Positions 22,024-28,943 of a stretch of 64,000 bases of DNA are shown here, piece after piece. The notes beneath the pieces were generated by a model, which was not told the origin of the DNA, did not search any database, and was given only the letters and a program-made list of their open reading frames with translations. The stretch is taken from positions 1,794,146 through 1,858,145 of the forward strand of contig NZ_KB889963.1 of NCBI RefSeq assembly GCF_000372845.1. Reading direction: 5' to 3'. Source of the stretch: Methylocystis rosea SV97 (GTDB lineage: Bacteria; Pseudomonadota; Alphaproteobacteria; Rhizobiales; Beijerinckiaceae). Every line of letters starts with the position of its first letter. Position 1 is the first letter of the stretch. Both the position numbers and the translations under genes were made by a program.

Positions 22024-22380
22024 GTGCGTCGAACCGTCGAGCATCGCCGTTTAAGCCAACCCCGCGCCGGACTTCCGGCGGGCGTTTGGAGTCTCGCGGC
22101 GCTGTCGATCGCCGCTTGTTTGTGCAGCGTGCTCGGCGCCAAGTTGCTCTCAAATATGTTTGAGCCTCCAGAAGCGCTAGCGCCCGCGGGCTTTTCCCGG
22201 GGATCAGGAGCCGATCTGCCCGGTCTTGCCAAGGCGGCGCCGCAAACCGAGGCGCCGGCGCCGACCGGACAACGCGAGGCCGACATCGACCGTTTGCCGA
22301 CAGGTGCGATCCCGGACAGGCGCAAAGGACGGAAAGCGTTAACGCCTTGCGGCGAAGCTGGCGAAATCGCCGATCATTAG
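22024..22380 (+). CDS. Hypothetical membrane-anchored protein
   Basis: A GTG-started frame of 118 residues. It has a basic N-terminus (MRRTVEHRRLSQ), one hydrophobic segment near residues 20-42 (WSLAALSIAACLCSVLGAKL), and then a Pro/Ala/Gly-rich tail. No family was recognised. The layout fits a single-pass protein with a disordered periplasmic tail, but such frames arise by chance in GC-rich DNA and the ribosome-binding site is weak. It stands alone, between clpS on the other strand and the helicase gene. Confidence 0.4.
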   Translation: MRRTVEHRRLSQPRAGLPAGVWSLAALSIAACLCSVLGAKLLSNMFEPPEALAPAGFSRGSGADLPGLAKAAPQTEAPAPTGQREADIDRLPTGAIPDRRKGRKALTPCGEAGEIADH

Positions 22381-22467
22381 TTTTTTTGCGACCAACCCTC
22401 GTGTGCGCGGCCCGACAGGCGCATATATTTATTGACAATCTGGCGATTGCCCTTAAAGCATTCCCGT

Positions 22468-22517
22468 GGCTATCGCCCGCGCTTCTTTGCGGCGGACCGT
22501 CGGCGGGCCAGATAGCC
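22468..22517 (+). promoter_or_regulatory. Long hairpin in the leader of the DEAD-box gene
   Basis: GGCTATCGCCCGC (22468-22480) pairs with GCGGGC and GATAGCC (22503-22508, 22511-22517): 13 base pairs interrupted by a 2-base bulge. It lies about 105-155 bases before the helicase ATG in an otherwise empty 242-base leader (22381-22622). A possible -35 TTGACA lies at 22432-22437. Long structured leaders are usual for cold-inducible RNA helicase genes, so a regulatory role is plausible but inferred. Confidence 0.45.
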
Positions 22518-22622
22518 GTTGCGGCGACGACGGCGACTTCTCTCAACAATCCACGCGCGCTTCTTTACGGCTAGCGCGCAAGCGGAATTTCCGCACATGC
22601 GAGCCGTAATTCAGGATAATTA

Positions 22623-24203
22623 ATGACATTCGAAGAACTGGGCCTTTCCCAAAAGGTTCTCGCAGCCGTCCAAACGTCCGGCTATACGACCCCCACGCCA
22701 ATTCAGGCGCAGGCTATTCCACCCGCCCTGCAGGGGCGCGACATTCTCGGGATCGCCCAAACGGGCACCGGCAAGACCGCCGCCTTCACCCTGCCGATGC
22801 TGAGCCGTCTCGAAAGCGGCCGGGCCCGCGCCAGAATGCCCCGAACCCTTATTCTCGAGCCGACGCGCGAACTTGCCGCGCAGGTCGAAGCAAGCTTCGC
22901 CAAATACGGCAAGAACCATCGTCTCAACGTCGCGCTGCTGATCGGCGGCGTCGCCTTCGGCGAGCAGGAAACCAAAATCATGCGCGGCGCCGACGTGCTG
23001 ATCGCAACGCCGGGCCGTCTGCTCGACTTCTTCGATCGCGGCAAGCTGCTGCTTACGGGCATCGAAATTCTCGTCATCGACGAGGCCGACCGTATGCTCG
23101 ACATGGGCTTCATTCCCGACATCGAACGCGTCTGTAAGTTGGTGCCGTTCACGCGGCAGACGCTCTTCTTCTCTGCGACCATGCCGCCGGAAATCACGCG
23201 GCTAACCGAAGCCTTTCTGCATAATCCGATCCGTTGCGAAGTCTCGCGCGCCGCGACGACGGCGACCACGATCCGGCAAGTTCTCGTTGCTTCGCGAGGC
23301 CATGCCGACAAGCGTGAGACGTTGCGCAAGCTCATTCGCGACGCCGATAACTTCAAGAACGCGATCATTTTCTGCAACCGCAAGCGCGACGTGGCGACCC
23401 TTCATCGCTCGCTCGTCAAACACGGCTTTTCCGCTGGCGCCCTGCACGGCGACATGGATCAGCTGGCGCGGATGGCCTCGCTCGACGCGTTCAAGAACGG
23501 CGATGTGTCGCTGATCGTGTGTTCGGATGTGGCGGCCCGCGGCCTGGACATTCCGGACGTGAGCCATGTGCTCAACTTCGACGTCCCGACTCATAGCGAA
23601 GATTACGTGCACCGGATCGGCCGCACCGGCCGCGCCGGCCGGTCGGGCGTGGCGATCACGCTCGTCACCGGCGACGACATGAAATACATCGACCAGATCC
23701 AGAGCCTGATCGGAAAGGCGATCGATTGGGAGGGGCCGGGCTTCGACGCCTTGCCGCCGCCCATGGAGACGAGCCCGCAAGAGCGCCGCGGCGAGCGGGC
23801 CGAACGCGGCCCGCGCCGGGAGCGCGGACGCCGGCCAGTCGCCGCCGAGGGCGAAGCGCGCATTAACCGCCGGCCAGCCGCCACCGAACGCGAAGCGCCC
23901 GTCACCCGCCGGCCAGCCGCCGTCGAGGGCGAAGCGGGCGCGCACCACCGCCGGCCAGCCGCCGAACGCGAGGCGCCCGTCAGCATGGGCCGGACGCGCG
24001 GCGGCCGCGCCAAGGCGGAGGGAGAAAGTCTCCGGCCTCCGGCCTATGGGGCGCCGGCCGGGGCGCCTGTCGCAGACCGTCGTGAGCGCCGCCCGCGCCA
24101 TCATGAAGACGATGGGCCGCCCGTCATTGGACTGGGCGACCACGTGCCGTCTTTCCTGCTGCGCCCGGTGGCGCTGAGGCCGGCGAAAGTCGGCGAAGAA
24201 TAG
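22623..24203 (+). CDS. rhlE: DEAD-box ATP-dependent RNA helicase, RhlE-like
   Basis: The 526-residue protein unwinds RNA duplexes in ribosome assembly or mRNA decay. The helicase core shows the Q motif FEELGLSQKVLAAV...PTPIQAQAIP, Walker A AQTGTGKTAAF near residue 48, PTRELAAQ, DEAD as VIDEADRMLDMGF, SAT as FFSATMP, and HRIGRTGRAGR near 340. After about residue 380 the tail is Arg/Glu/Ala/Pro-rich and contains four copies of a 13-14-residue unit (RRPAAxExEA). Basic tails of this kind give nonspecific RNA binding. Its long structured leader hints at post-transcriptional control. Confidence 0.92.
   Translation: MTFEELGLSQKVLAAVQTSGYTTPTPIQAQAIPPALQGRDILGIAQTGTGKTAAFTLPMLSRLESGRARARMPRTLILEPTRELAAQVEASFAKYGKNHRLNVALLIGGVAFGEQETKIMRGADVLIATPGRLLDFFDRGKLLLTGIEILVIDEADRMLDMGFIPDIERVCKLVPFTRQTLFFSATMPPEITRLTEAFLHNPIRCEVSRAATTATTIRQVLVASRGHADKRETLRKLIRDADNFKNAIIFCNRKRDVATLHRSLVKHGFSAGALHGDMDQLARMASLDAFKNGDVSLIVCSDVAARGLDIPDVSHVLNFDVPTHSEDYVHRIGRTGRAGRSGVAITLVTGDDMKYIDQIQSLIGKAIDWEGPGFDALPPPMETSPQERRGERAERGPRRERGRRPVAAEGEARINRRPAATEREAPVTRRPAAVEGEAGAHHRRPAAEREAPVSMGRTRGGRAKAEGESLRPPAYGAPAGAPVADRRERRPRHHEDDGPPVIGLGDHVPSFLLRPVALRPAKVGEE
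23830..23984 (+). repeat. Four tandem ~40-base coding repeats in the helicase tail
   Basis: CGCCGGCCAG(T/C)CGCC recurs four times at about 39-42-base spacing, encoding RRPxAxExEA followed by variable residues. The units differ by a few substitutions and small length changes, so copy number is likely to vary between strains. Confidence 0.75.
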
Positions 24204-24268
24204 GTCTTCCAGCAAGGCTTGCCTGGTCAAAGGCTTGCCCGATCAGGCAAGCCCGCGCCGCAGCGGCC

Positions 24269-24703
24269 TCATCCTTCGAACGGCGCCATGGCGGCGCGAA
24301 TTTTCTCCGCCTGTTCCGCGAGCTTTGCATCCTCGGCCATGGTCCCCGGAGGGCGCAAGGCGACGCCTTCCCAACGCGGCAGCAGGTGGAAGTGCAGGTG
24401 ATAGATCACCTGTCCGCCGGCGCTTTCGTTGAATTGATGCAGAGTCAGGCCATCCGAGGCAAAGGCCTTTTCGATCGCCTTCGCGACATGCTGCACGCGC
24501 TTGATCAATTGGCCGAGCGTTTCCGGCGAGACGTCGAGGAGGCCGCGCGCGCCCTCCTTCGGAATCACCAGAACATGGCCCTCGGCGCGCGGCATGATAT
24601 CCATAAACGCCAGCGAGACGTCGTCCTCGTAGACCTTATGCGCAGGGATTTCTCCGCGCAGGATCTTGCCGAAAATATTATTGGGATCATAGGCGACGGC
24701 CAT
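24269..24703 (-). CDS. HIT family nucleotide-binding protein (Hint type)
   Basis: This 144-residue protein has the histidine-triad motif HLHFHLLPRW near residue 101, after the usual beta-sheet (NNIFGKILRGEIPAHKVYED...HVLVIPKEGARGLLDV). Hint proteins hydrolyse aminoacyl- and amino-AMP compounds; the natural substrate in bacteria is mostly unknown. It is 166 bases downstream of pheA on the same strand and may have its own promoter. Confidence 0.92.
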   Translation of the reverse strand: MAVAYDPNNIFGKILRGEIPAHKVYEDDVSLAFMDIMPRAEGHVLVIPKEGARGLLDVSPETLGQLIKRVQHVAKAIEKAFASDGLTLHQFNESAGGQVIYHLHFHLLPRWEGVALRPPGTMAEDAKLAEQAEKIRAAMAPFEG

Positions 24704-24869
24704 GGGCTGTTCCCTTCGAGCGCTTGCTCCTGAAAATCATTTTGGCCGTTCCGACGGGCGCTTGCGTCTCGAAGGACGTCGCTCATGGCGCGAACGAAGC
24801 GTCGCTTGGGGCGACAGTCCGTTCCCGCTGAAGAAGGCCGGCAAGGAAAGCAATTGCGCTTGAGGCCTG

Positions 24870-25733
24870 TCAATCCCCAAAGGCGAAGGCGCGGATATTG
24901 GTGAGGCGGAAATCGCTCGCGGGATAAACGCCGAGAATCTCCACTTCCTTGGAGAAGAACTGCAGTTCTTCGAGCGCCCGCGCCATCGCCGGCTGCTTGG
25001 GATGTCCGTCGGCGTCGGCGAGGAAGCGCGTCGCGGCGAATTCGCCGTCAACCATGTAGCTTTCGAGCTTGGTCATGTTGACGCCATTGGTGGCGAAGCC
25101 GCCGAGCGCCTTGTAGAGCGCGGCCGGCACGTTGCGCACGCGAAAGATGAAGGTGGTGATGGTCGAACCCGCGTTCGGCGCCGCCCATTGCTTGGTCTTC
25201 GACAGCACGATGAAGCGCGTCGTGTTATGCGCCTCGTCCTCGATATTCTCCGCCAGCACGTCGAGATCGTAGATGTCGGCGGCGAGTCGCGGCGCGATCG
25301 CGGCCTTTGTCGGATCGCCCCATTCGGCGACTTCGCGGGCGGCGCCGGCGGTGTCGCCGGCGGTATGCGCCGCGAGGCCGAGTTCGCGGATGGCGCGGCG
25401 GCACTGACCCAGCGCATGGACATGGCTGTAGACGCTCTTGAGCCCCTGCCGCGTCGCGCGCCTGGGCGCCATCAAATGGAAATGGATCGGCAGGAAGTGC
25501 TCGCCGACGATATGCAGACCGGAATGCGGCAGGAAATGATGAATGTCGGCGACGCGTCCGGCGATGGAATTTTCGATCGGGATCATGCCGAGCACGGCGC
25601 GCCCCTCGGTCACCGACGCGAAGGCGTCCTCGAAGCTCGCGCAAGGAAGCGGCGTCAGTTGCGGATAGGCCTGACGGCAGACGAGGTCGGAATTCGCGCC
25701 GGGCTCTCCTTGATAGGCGATATATTGCGTCAC
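24870..25733 (-). CDS. pheA: Prephenate dehydratase
   Basis: This monofunctional enzyme turns prephenate into phenylpyruvate in phenylalanine synthesis. The 287-residue protein has the PDT domain (residues 1-180, beginning YIAYQGEPGANSD, with NSIAGRV) and a C-terminal ACT domain for feedback by phenylalanine (about 200-280, with the ESYMVDG region). GTG at 25733 is chosen because it overlaps the kdsB stop in GTGA and gives the family N-terminus. No fused chorismate mutase is present, as is usual in alphaproteobacteria. Confidence 0.94.
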   Translation of the reverse strand: MTQYIAYQGEPGANSDLVCRQAYPQLTPLPCASFEDAFASVTEGRAVLGMIPIENSIAGRVADIHHFLPHSGLHIVGEHFLPIHFHLMAPRRATRQGLKSVYSHVHALGQCRRAIRELGLAAHTAGDTAGAAREVAEWGDPTKAAIAPRLAADIYDLDVLAENIEDEAHNTTRFIVLSKTKQWAAPNAGSTITTFIFRVRNVPAALYKALGGFATNGVNMTKLESYMVDGEFAATRFLADADGHPKQPAMARALEELQFFSKEVEILGVYPASDFRLTNIRAFAFGD

Positions 25734-26476
25734 TTTGGGTCCTGTTCGCACGCCGCGGCGCGCAGCGCGGTCAAATCGCGTTCCGTATCCACCGATGGGG
25801 CGCCTTTGTCCAGCAGCGCGGCGTCGATGCGCATGCCGGCCTCGAGCGCGCGCAGCTGCTCAAGCCCTTCGCGCAGTTCAAGCGGGGAGGGCGGCAGCGA
25901 TACGAATCGTTCCAGAGCGGCGCGGCGAAAGGCGTAAACGCCGATGTGCTTCAATCGCGGTCCATCGCCATGAGGGGCGGGCGCTCGGGTGAAGTAAAGC
26001 GCGCGAACCCGACCAGGCGCGAGCGGAGCTCCCACGAGCTTGACGGCGTTGGGATCGCCCGCGTCTTCGGCGCGCGCCGGGCAGGCGAGGGTGCCGATGT
26101 CGACGGCCGGATCGTCGAGAAGCGCGAGCGCCGCTTCGAGCGCTCCGTCAGCAAGCAAGGGCTGGTCGCCTTGTAGATTGACGGCGGCGCCATGCCGGCC
26201 TTGCGGGTCGAGCGCCCGCAAGGCTTCGCCGATGCGATCGCTGCCGCAGACGTGAGCGTCGCGCGTGAGCGCCGCGTGTCCGCCGACCGACTCGATCGCG
26301 CGCGCGATCTCAGGAGAGTCGGTCGCGACCACGACAGGTCCGAGCGCCGCGGCGCATGCGCGCTCCCAGACATGGACGATCATGGGCCGACCGTCGATGT
26401 CGGCGAGCGGCTTGCCGGGCAGACGCGTCGAGCGCAGACGCGCCGGAATGATGACGATCGGCGCGAGCGCCTGCAC
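25730..26476 (-). CDS. kdsB: 3-deoxy-manno-octulosonate cytidylyltransferase
   Basis: KdsB activates Kdo with CTP to CMP-Kdo for the LPS inner core. The 248-residue protein starts with the nucleotide-binding IIPARLRSTRLPGKPLADI and has NLQGDQPLL near residue 101, then the C-terminal dimer part. It lies between a lipoprotein gene (4 bases upstream) and pheA (overlapping), so the three are probably one transcript. Confidence 0.95.
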   Translation of the reverse strand: MQALAPIVIIPARLRSTRLPGKPLADIDGRPMIVHVWERACAAALGPVVVATDSPEIARAIESVGGHAALTRDAHVCGSDRIGEALRALDPQGRHGAAVNLQGDQPLLADGALEAALALLDDPAVDIGTLACPARAEDAGDPNAVKLVGAPLAPGRVRALYFTRAPAPHGDGPRLKHIGVYAFRRAALERFVSLPPSPLELREGLEQLRALEAGMRIDAALLDKGAPSVDTERDLTALRAAACEQDPK

Positions 26477-26480
26477 GGCG

Positions 26481-26894
26481 CTAATAGGCGTTGCTATCCT
26501 CGGCCATCCAGCCCTTTTCGCTCTTCACGAAATGAAGCGTTCCTTCGCTCGTGTGCACTTCGGCCTTGATGAATGTCCGGTCGTTGTCGAGGCCGAGAAA
26601 GGCGCATGTTCCGCGCTCGCGCTCATCAGCGCATTTGGCTTCAAAACCCTCGGGAAACAGAATTTCAGCCTCATACATCAATTCGTAAGCGTCGACGTTC
26701 TCGCGCTTCACTTCGCGGCCCTGCACCTTCTTGAAGGACACGAGCTTGGCGTCCACGCCATTCTTCTCCAGAAGATTGCGCAACACCTTCGCGCCCGTGG
26801 CGTCGCCGGGCATATGATCGCCGCAAGCGGAAAGCGTCAGGGCGATCGAGACGCCGGCCACGACGCCGAGAACAAAGCGGAATCCAGAAGCCAT
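26481..26894 (-). CDS. Hypothetical lipoprotein
   Basis: The 137-residue precursor has a signal peptide and a lipobox LTLSAC at residues 19-24, so Cys24 should be lipidated. The mature part begins GDHMPGDATGAKVLRNLLEK and contains the pair CADERERGTC, which could form a disulfide. No family was recognised. It has no Asp at position +2, so Lol sorting to the outer membrane is likely. It sits 4 bases before kdsB; the start is the ATG at 26894 with GGAG upstream. Confidence 0.8.
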   Translation of the reverse strand: MASGFRFVLGVVAGVSIALTLSACGDHMPGDATGAKVLRNLLEKNGVDAKLVSFKKVQGREVKRENVDAYELMYEAEILFPEGFEAKCADERERGTCAFLGLDNDRTFIKAEVHTSEGTLHFVKSEKGWMAEDSNAY

Positions 26895-27109
26895 CTACTC
26901 CTCCGGCGCCGCGTTCATCGCAGCGCGATGTTATTTGTTTCGATATCGCACAAACGCTTCACAACTCAGCGTCTGTGAAATTTCATATCAGATAGTTGCA
27001 TTTTTGTGCAGCCGGAGTAACGTGACTGCGCCAAATGAGTTGCGCGTCTGGCGGCGTCGAAGGGCCTGTAAGAAGACCCATGGCGTGCGTAAGCGTTTGA
27101 TGCGTATTC

Positions 27110-27275
27110 GGCACAACTTCGAATACCCTGCGGAGTGCTCAGGTCCGCCGCATCTCCTGGGTCCGTGGGGTTGGCCGACTGGCGGTGGTTGGAGTGGCCT
27201 CCTTGAAGCCATCGTCAGTCGGCCGCCTTCCCCAAAGCGGTTTCTTCTCCAGCCAAAAATTCTCGAAGCGTCCCC
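27110..27275 (+). ncRNA. Candidate 6S-like structured RNA
   Basis: This 490-base gap between the lipoprotein and rpmG has no credible gene, but 27110-27275 folds as one long rod. CTTCGAAT (27117-27124) closes with ATTCTCGAAG (27259-27268). A strong apical helix GGCCGACTG (27173-27181) pairs with CAGTCGGCC (27216-27224) and continues with CGGTGG/CCATCG and GGAG/CTCC. A loose middle part lies between. Length (about 165), rod shape and the 5' ACCCTGCGG element resemble alphaproteobacterial 6S RNA as I remember it. The neighbourhood is not the usual zapA one, so this is only a candidate. Confidence 0.45.
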
Positions 27276-27330
27276 CTGCGGCGACGCTCCTCCTGGCTAG
27301 ACCAGCGGTTGTGACGAACGCCTCGACAGG

Positions 27331-27388
27331 GCGCGCGCGTTATCTGCGCGCGCTTGCGGCCAGGCGCGCGCGTTATCTGCGCGCGCTT
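27331..27388 (-). repeat. Two 25-base hairpin repeats at the end of rpmG
   Basis: An identical 25-base sequence (GCGCGCGCGTTATCTGCGCG then CGCTT) is present at 27331-27355 and 27364-27388, a period of 33. Each copy is self-complementary (GCGCGC arms around GTTATCT). The second copy overlaps the last two bases of the rpmG stop codon, so the rpmG mRNA ends in two tandem GC hairpins. There is no U-tract. Confidence 0.75.
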
Positions 27389-27554
27389 ACTTGATCTTGG
27401 TTTCCTTGAATTCCACGTGCTTGCGCACGACGGGATCGTATTTCTTGAAAACGAGCTTTTCCGTCTTCGTGCGCGCGTTCTTTTTCGTCACGTAGAAATA
27501 GCCCGTATCCGCCGTGGACAGGAGCTTGATCTTGATCATGGCGGACTTGGCCAT
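27387..27554 (-). CDS. rpmG: 50S ribosomal protein L33
   Basis: The 55-residue protein reads [20 protein letters not shown] at its start and ends FKETKIK. It has the L33 pattern [23 protein letters not shown] but lacks the zinc-binding cysteine pairs, so it is the zinc-free form found in many proteobacteria. In Rhizobiales rpmG is often near topA and rnr; here an unknown plus-strand gene lies between. Confidence 0.95.
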   Translation of the reverse strand: MAKSAMIKIKLLSTADTGYFYVTKKNARTKTEKLVFKKYDPVVRKHVEFKETKIK

Positions 27555-27923
27555 CGCTCATCCCAGTCTATCAGAGAAATGAAATCGTCCCGGTCGCTGA
27601 GCGCGCCGGGAGCGAATTGGCCGGCAACATACGTGCGGTGCGAACGATGTCAAGAAGGCGCGCGGGGCCGACCTGAGTCGAGTGCGATTCGCGCCTCGTC
27701 AAGAGGATGCGGCAAAGAACAGCCATAATTTTGTTGGTTAATCCACAAGAGGAGCAGCGTAGGGCCGGAACGACTCCGGCGAATTGCGCGGCAATACTCG
27801 GGCGGGGAGAAATATCTCGTAAGTAGCTGGTGCTGGCGCGCGCCGTCGAGCGCAGAGCCTGCATGTATCGTCGTGAAGAAGTACTTCCTTCGCCTTCACG
27901 CGAACGCGCTTGGAGTGAGTAGT
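27555..27923. other. Divergent intergenic region between rpmG and the unknown gene
   Basis: About 370 bases without a supported gene. The rpmG promoter (leftward) and the promoter of the gene at 27924 (rightward) must be here. An AT-richer patch lies at 27720-27745. Nothing else was recognised. Confidence 0.4.
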
Positions 27924-28931
27924 ATGAGCGTAACACTCGAAAAGCGGCGCAAAGTCGCGGAGTTGGAGAATTTTGAACGGCGGATACTCCAAGAGAAGCG
28001 GCGCCTCTTAAGAGAGCTCGAAAGCTTGGAGAGGCCCTTCCGCAACACGCGCGCGATGGGCTGGATCAAGGATTTTTCGAGCGACGTCGCTGGCGAGTGG
28101 CGCGCGGTCCAGGGCGCCGCGTCGTTCAGAGCGCCGATCTGGTTTTATGTCGTCGCCGGGGCCATCCTGCTGGGAGGCGTCGTCGTCGCGACTCTCGCGA
28201 TGAGAGGCGCGCCCGCGCCGCGCGCCGATGGCGCGACGCTGCGTCAAGTGGAAACGCCGACGACGCCTGTGCGGATCGAGCAGCCGACGCCGGCGCCGGA
28301 GCAGGCGCCCGTGACCGAGGCCGCACAGGCCGCCGACGTCGCGCCATCCTCGGCGCTTACCGTTAGCGTCCCGCCGGACACAATTGCGTCTCCGACGCCG
28401 CCGACGCCCGACTCCAAGGAGCTAAAACAGCGGCTTCTGGAAGCCCAGGCCGCGGCGGAGCCCTTGCCCGAGCCGCTGCCGCCGCCTCCAAAAACCGACG
28501 TTCCTGCCGCCGCGCCGGCGCTCGGCGCCGCGACGGTCCCGCCGCTCGATGCGGCGCTGCCGAACACCGCCTTCGACGACGCGCCGCCAATTGATGCGGC
28601 CGCGACGGCGGAGCCGGGCGACGAGGCGCCAGCGGCGCGGACCGCGGCGCGCGAAAGTCAACGCCAGGACGCGCCCGCCGACGAAGGCCGCCGCGCCAAA
28701 TGCTTCGTCAAGATAGATGGACGGGTTCTCTTCGAGCGCAGCTGCATGCTCCGCCAGCCCAGGCGCTCAACGCTGACGCTCAACGCCGGAGACGACGCGC
28801 TTGTTCTGACGCAAGATCATGGACGGACGTGGACGGCGAGCCTCGGCGGCCGCAGCCTCGGCAAGGTCTATAGGACAGGCGAGTGCTGGGGCCGGCGCCG
28901 ACAGGTCTTCATCTGCGCGAGGGGCGCGTAA
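27924..28931 (+). CDS. Hypothetical single-pass membrane protein with coiled coil and Cys-rich C-terminal domain
   Basis: From the ATG at 27924 (GGAG 8 bases before it) the protein has 335 residues. Residues 1-40 are a charged coiled coil (EKRRKVAELENFERRILQEK). One membrane helix follows at about 72-95 (IWFYVVAGAILLGGVVVATL). Then come about 150 residues rich in Pro, Ala, Asp and Glu, and a compact C-terminal domain of about 75 residues with four cysteines (CFVKIDG, SCML, ECWG, FICARG). The layout is cytoplasmic coiled coil, helix, long spacer, folded periplasmic domain. No family was recognised. It converges on rnr with a 12-base gap. Confidence 0.75.
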   Translation: MSVTLEKRRKVAELENFERRILQEKRRLLRELESLERPFRNTRAMGWIKDFSSDVAGEWRAVQGAASFRAPIWFYVVAGAILLGGVVVATLAMRGAPAPRADGATLRQVETPTTPVRIEQPTPAPEQAPVTEAAQAADVAPSSALTVSVPPDTIASPTPPTPDSKELKQRLLEAQAAAEPLPEPLPPPPKTDVPAAAPALGAATVPPLDAALPNTAFDDAPPIDAAATAEPGDEAPAARTAARESQRQDAPADEGRRAKCFVKIDGRVLFERSCMLRQPRRSTLTLNAGDDALVLTQDHGRTWTASLGGRSLGKVYRTGECWGRRRQVFICARGA

Positions 28932-28943
28932 AGCGCGCGGGGC

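Noticed and set aside
22024-22380. Considered leaving out the small membrane-anchored frame
   Set aside because: Kept at low confidence because of the hydrophobic segment and ordered layout, though it may be chance.
26935-27300. 121-codon plus-strand frame between the lipoprotein and rpmG
   Set aside because: Odd composition and overlap with a well-formed RNA rod; no sign of coding.
27331-27388. Short direct repeats considered as a CRISPR array
   Set aside because: Only two copies with an 8-base spacer, each a hairpin at an mRNA end.
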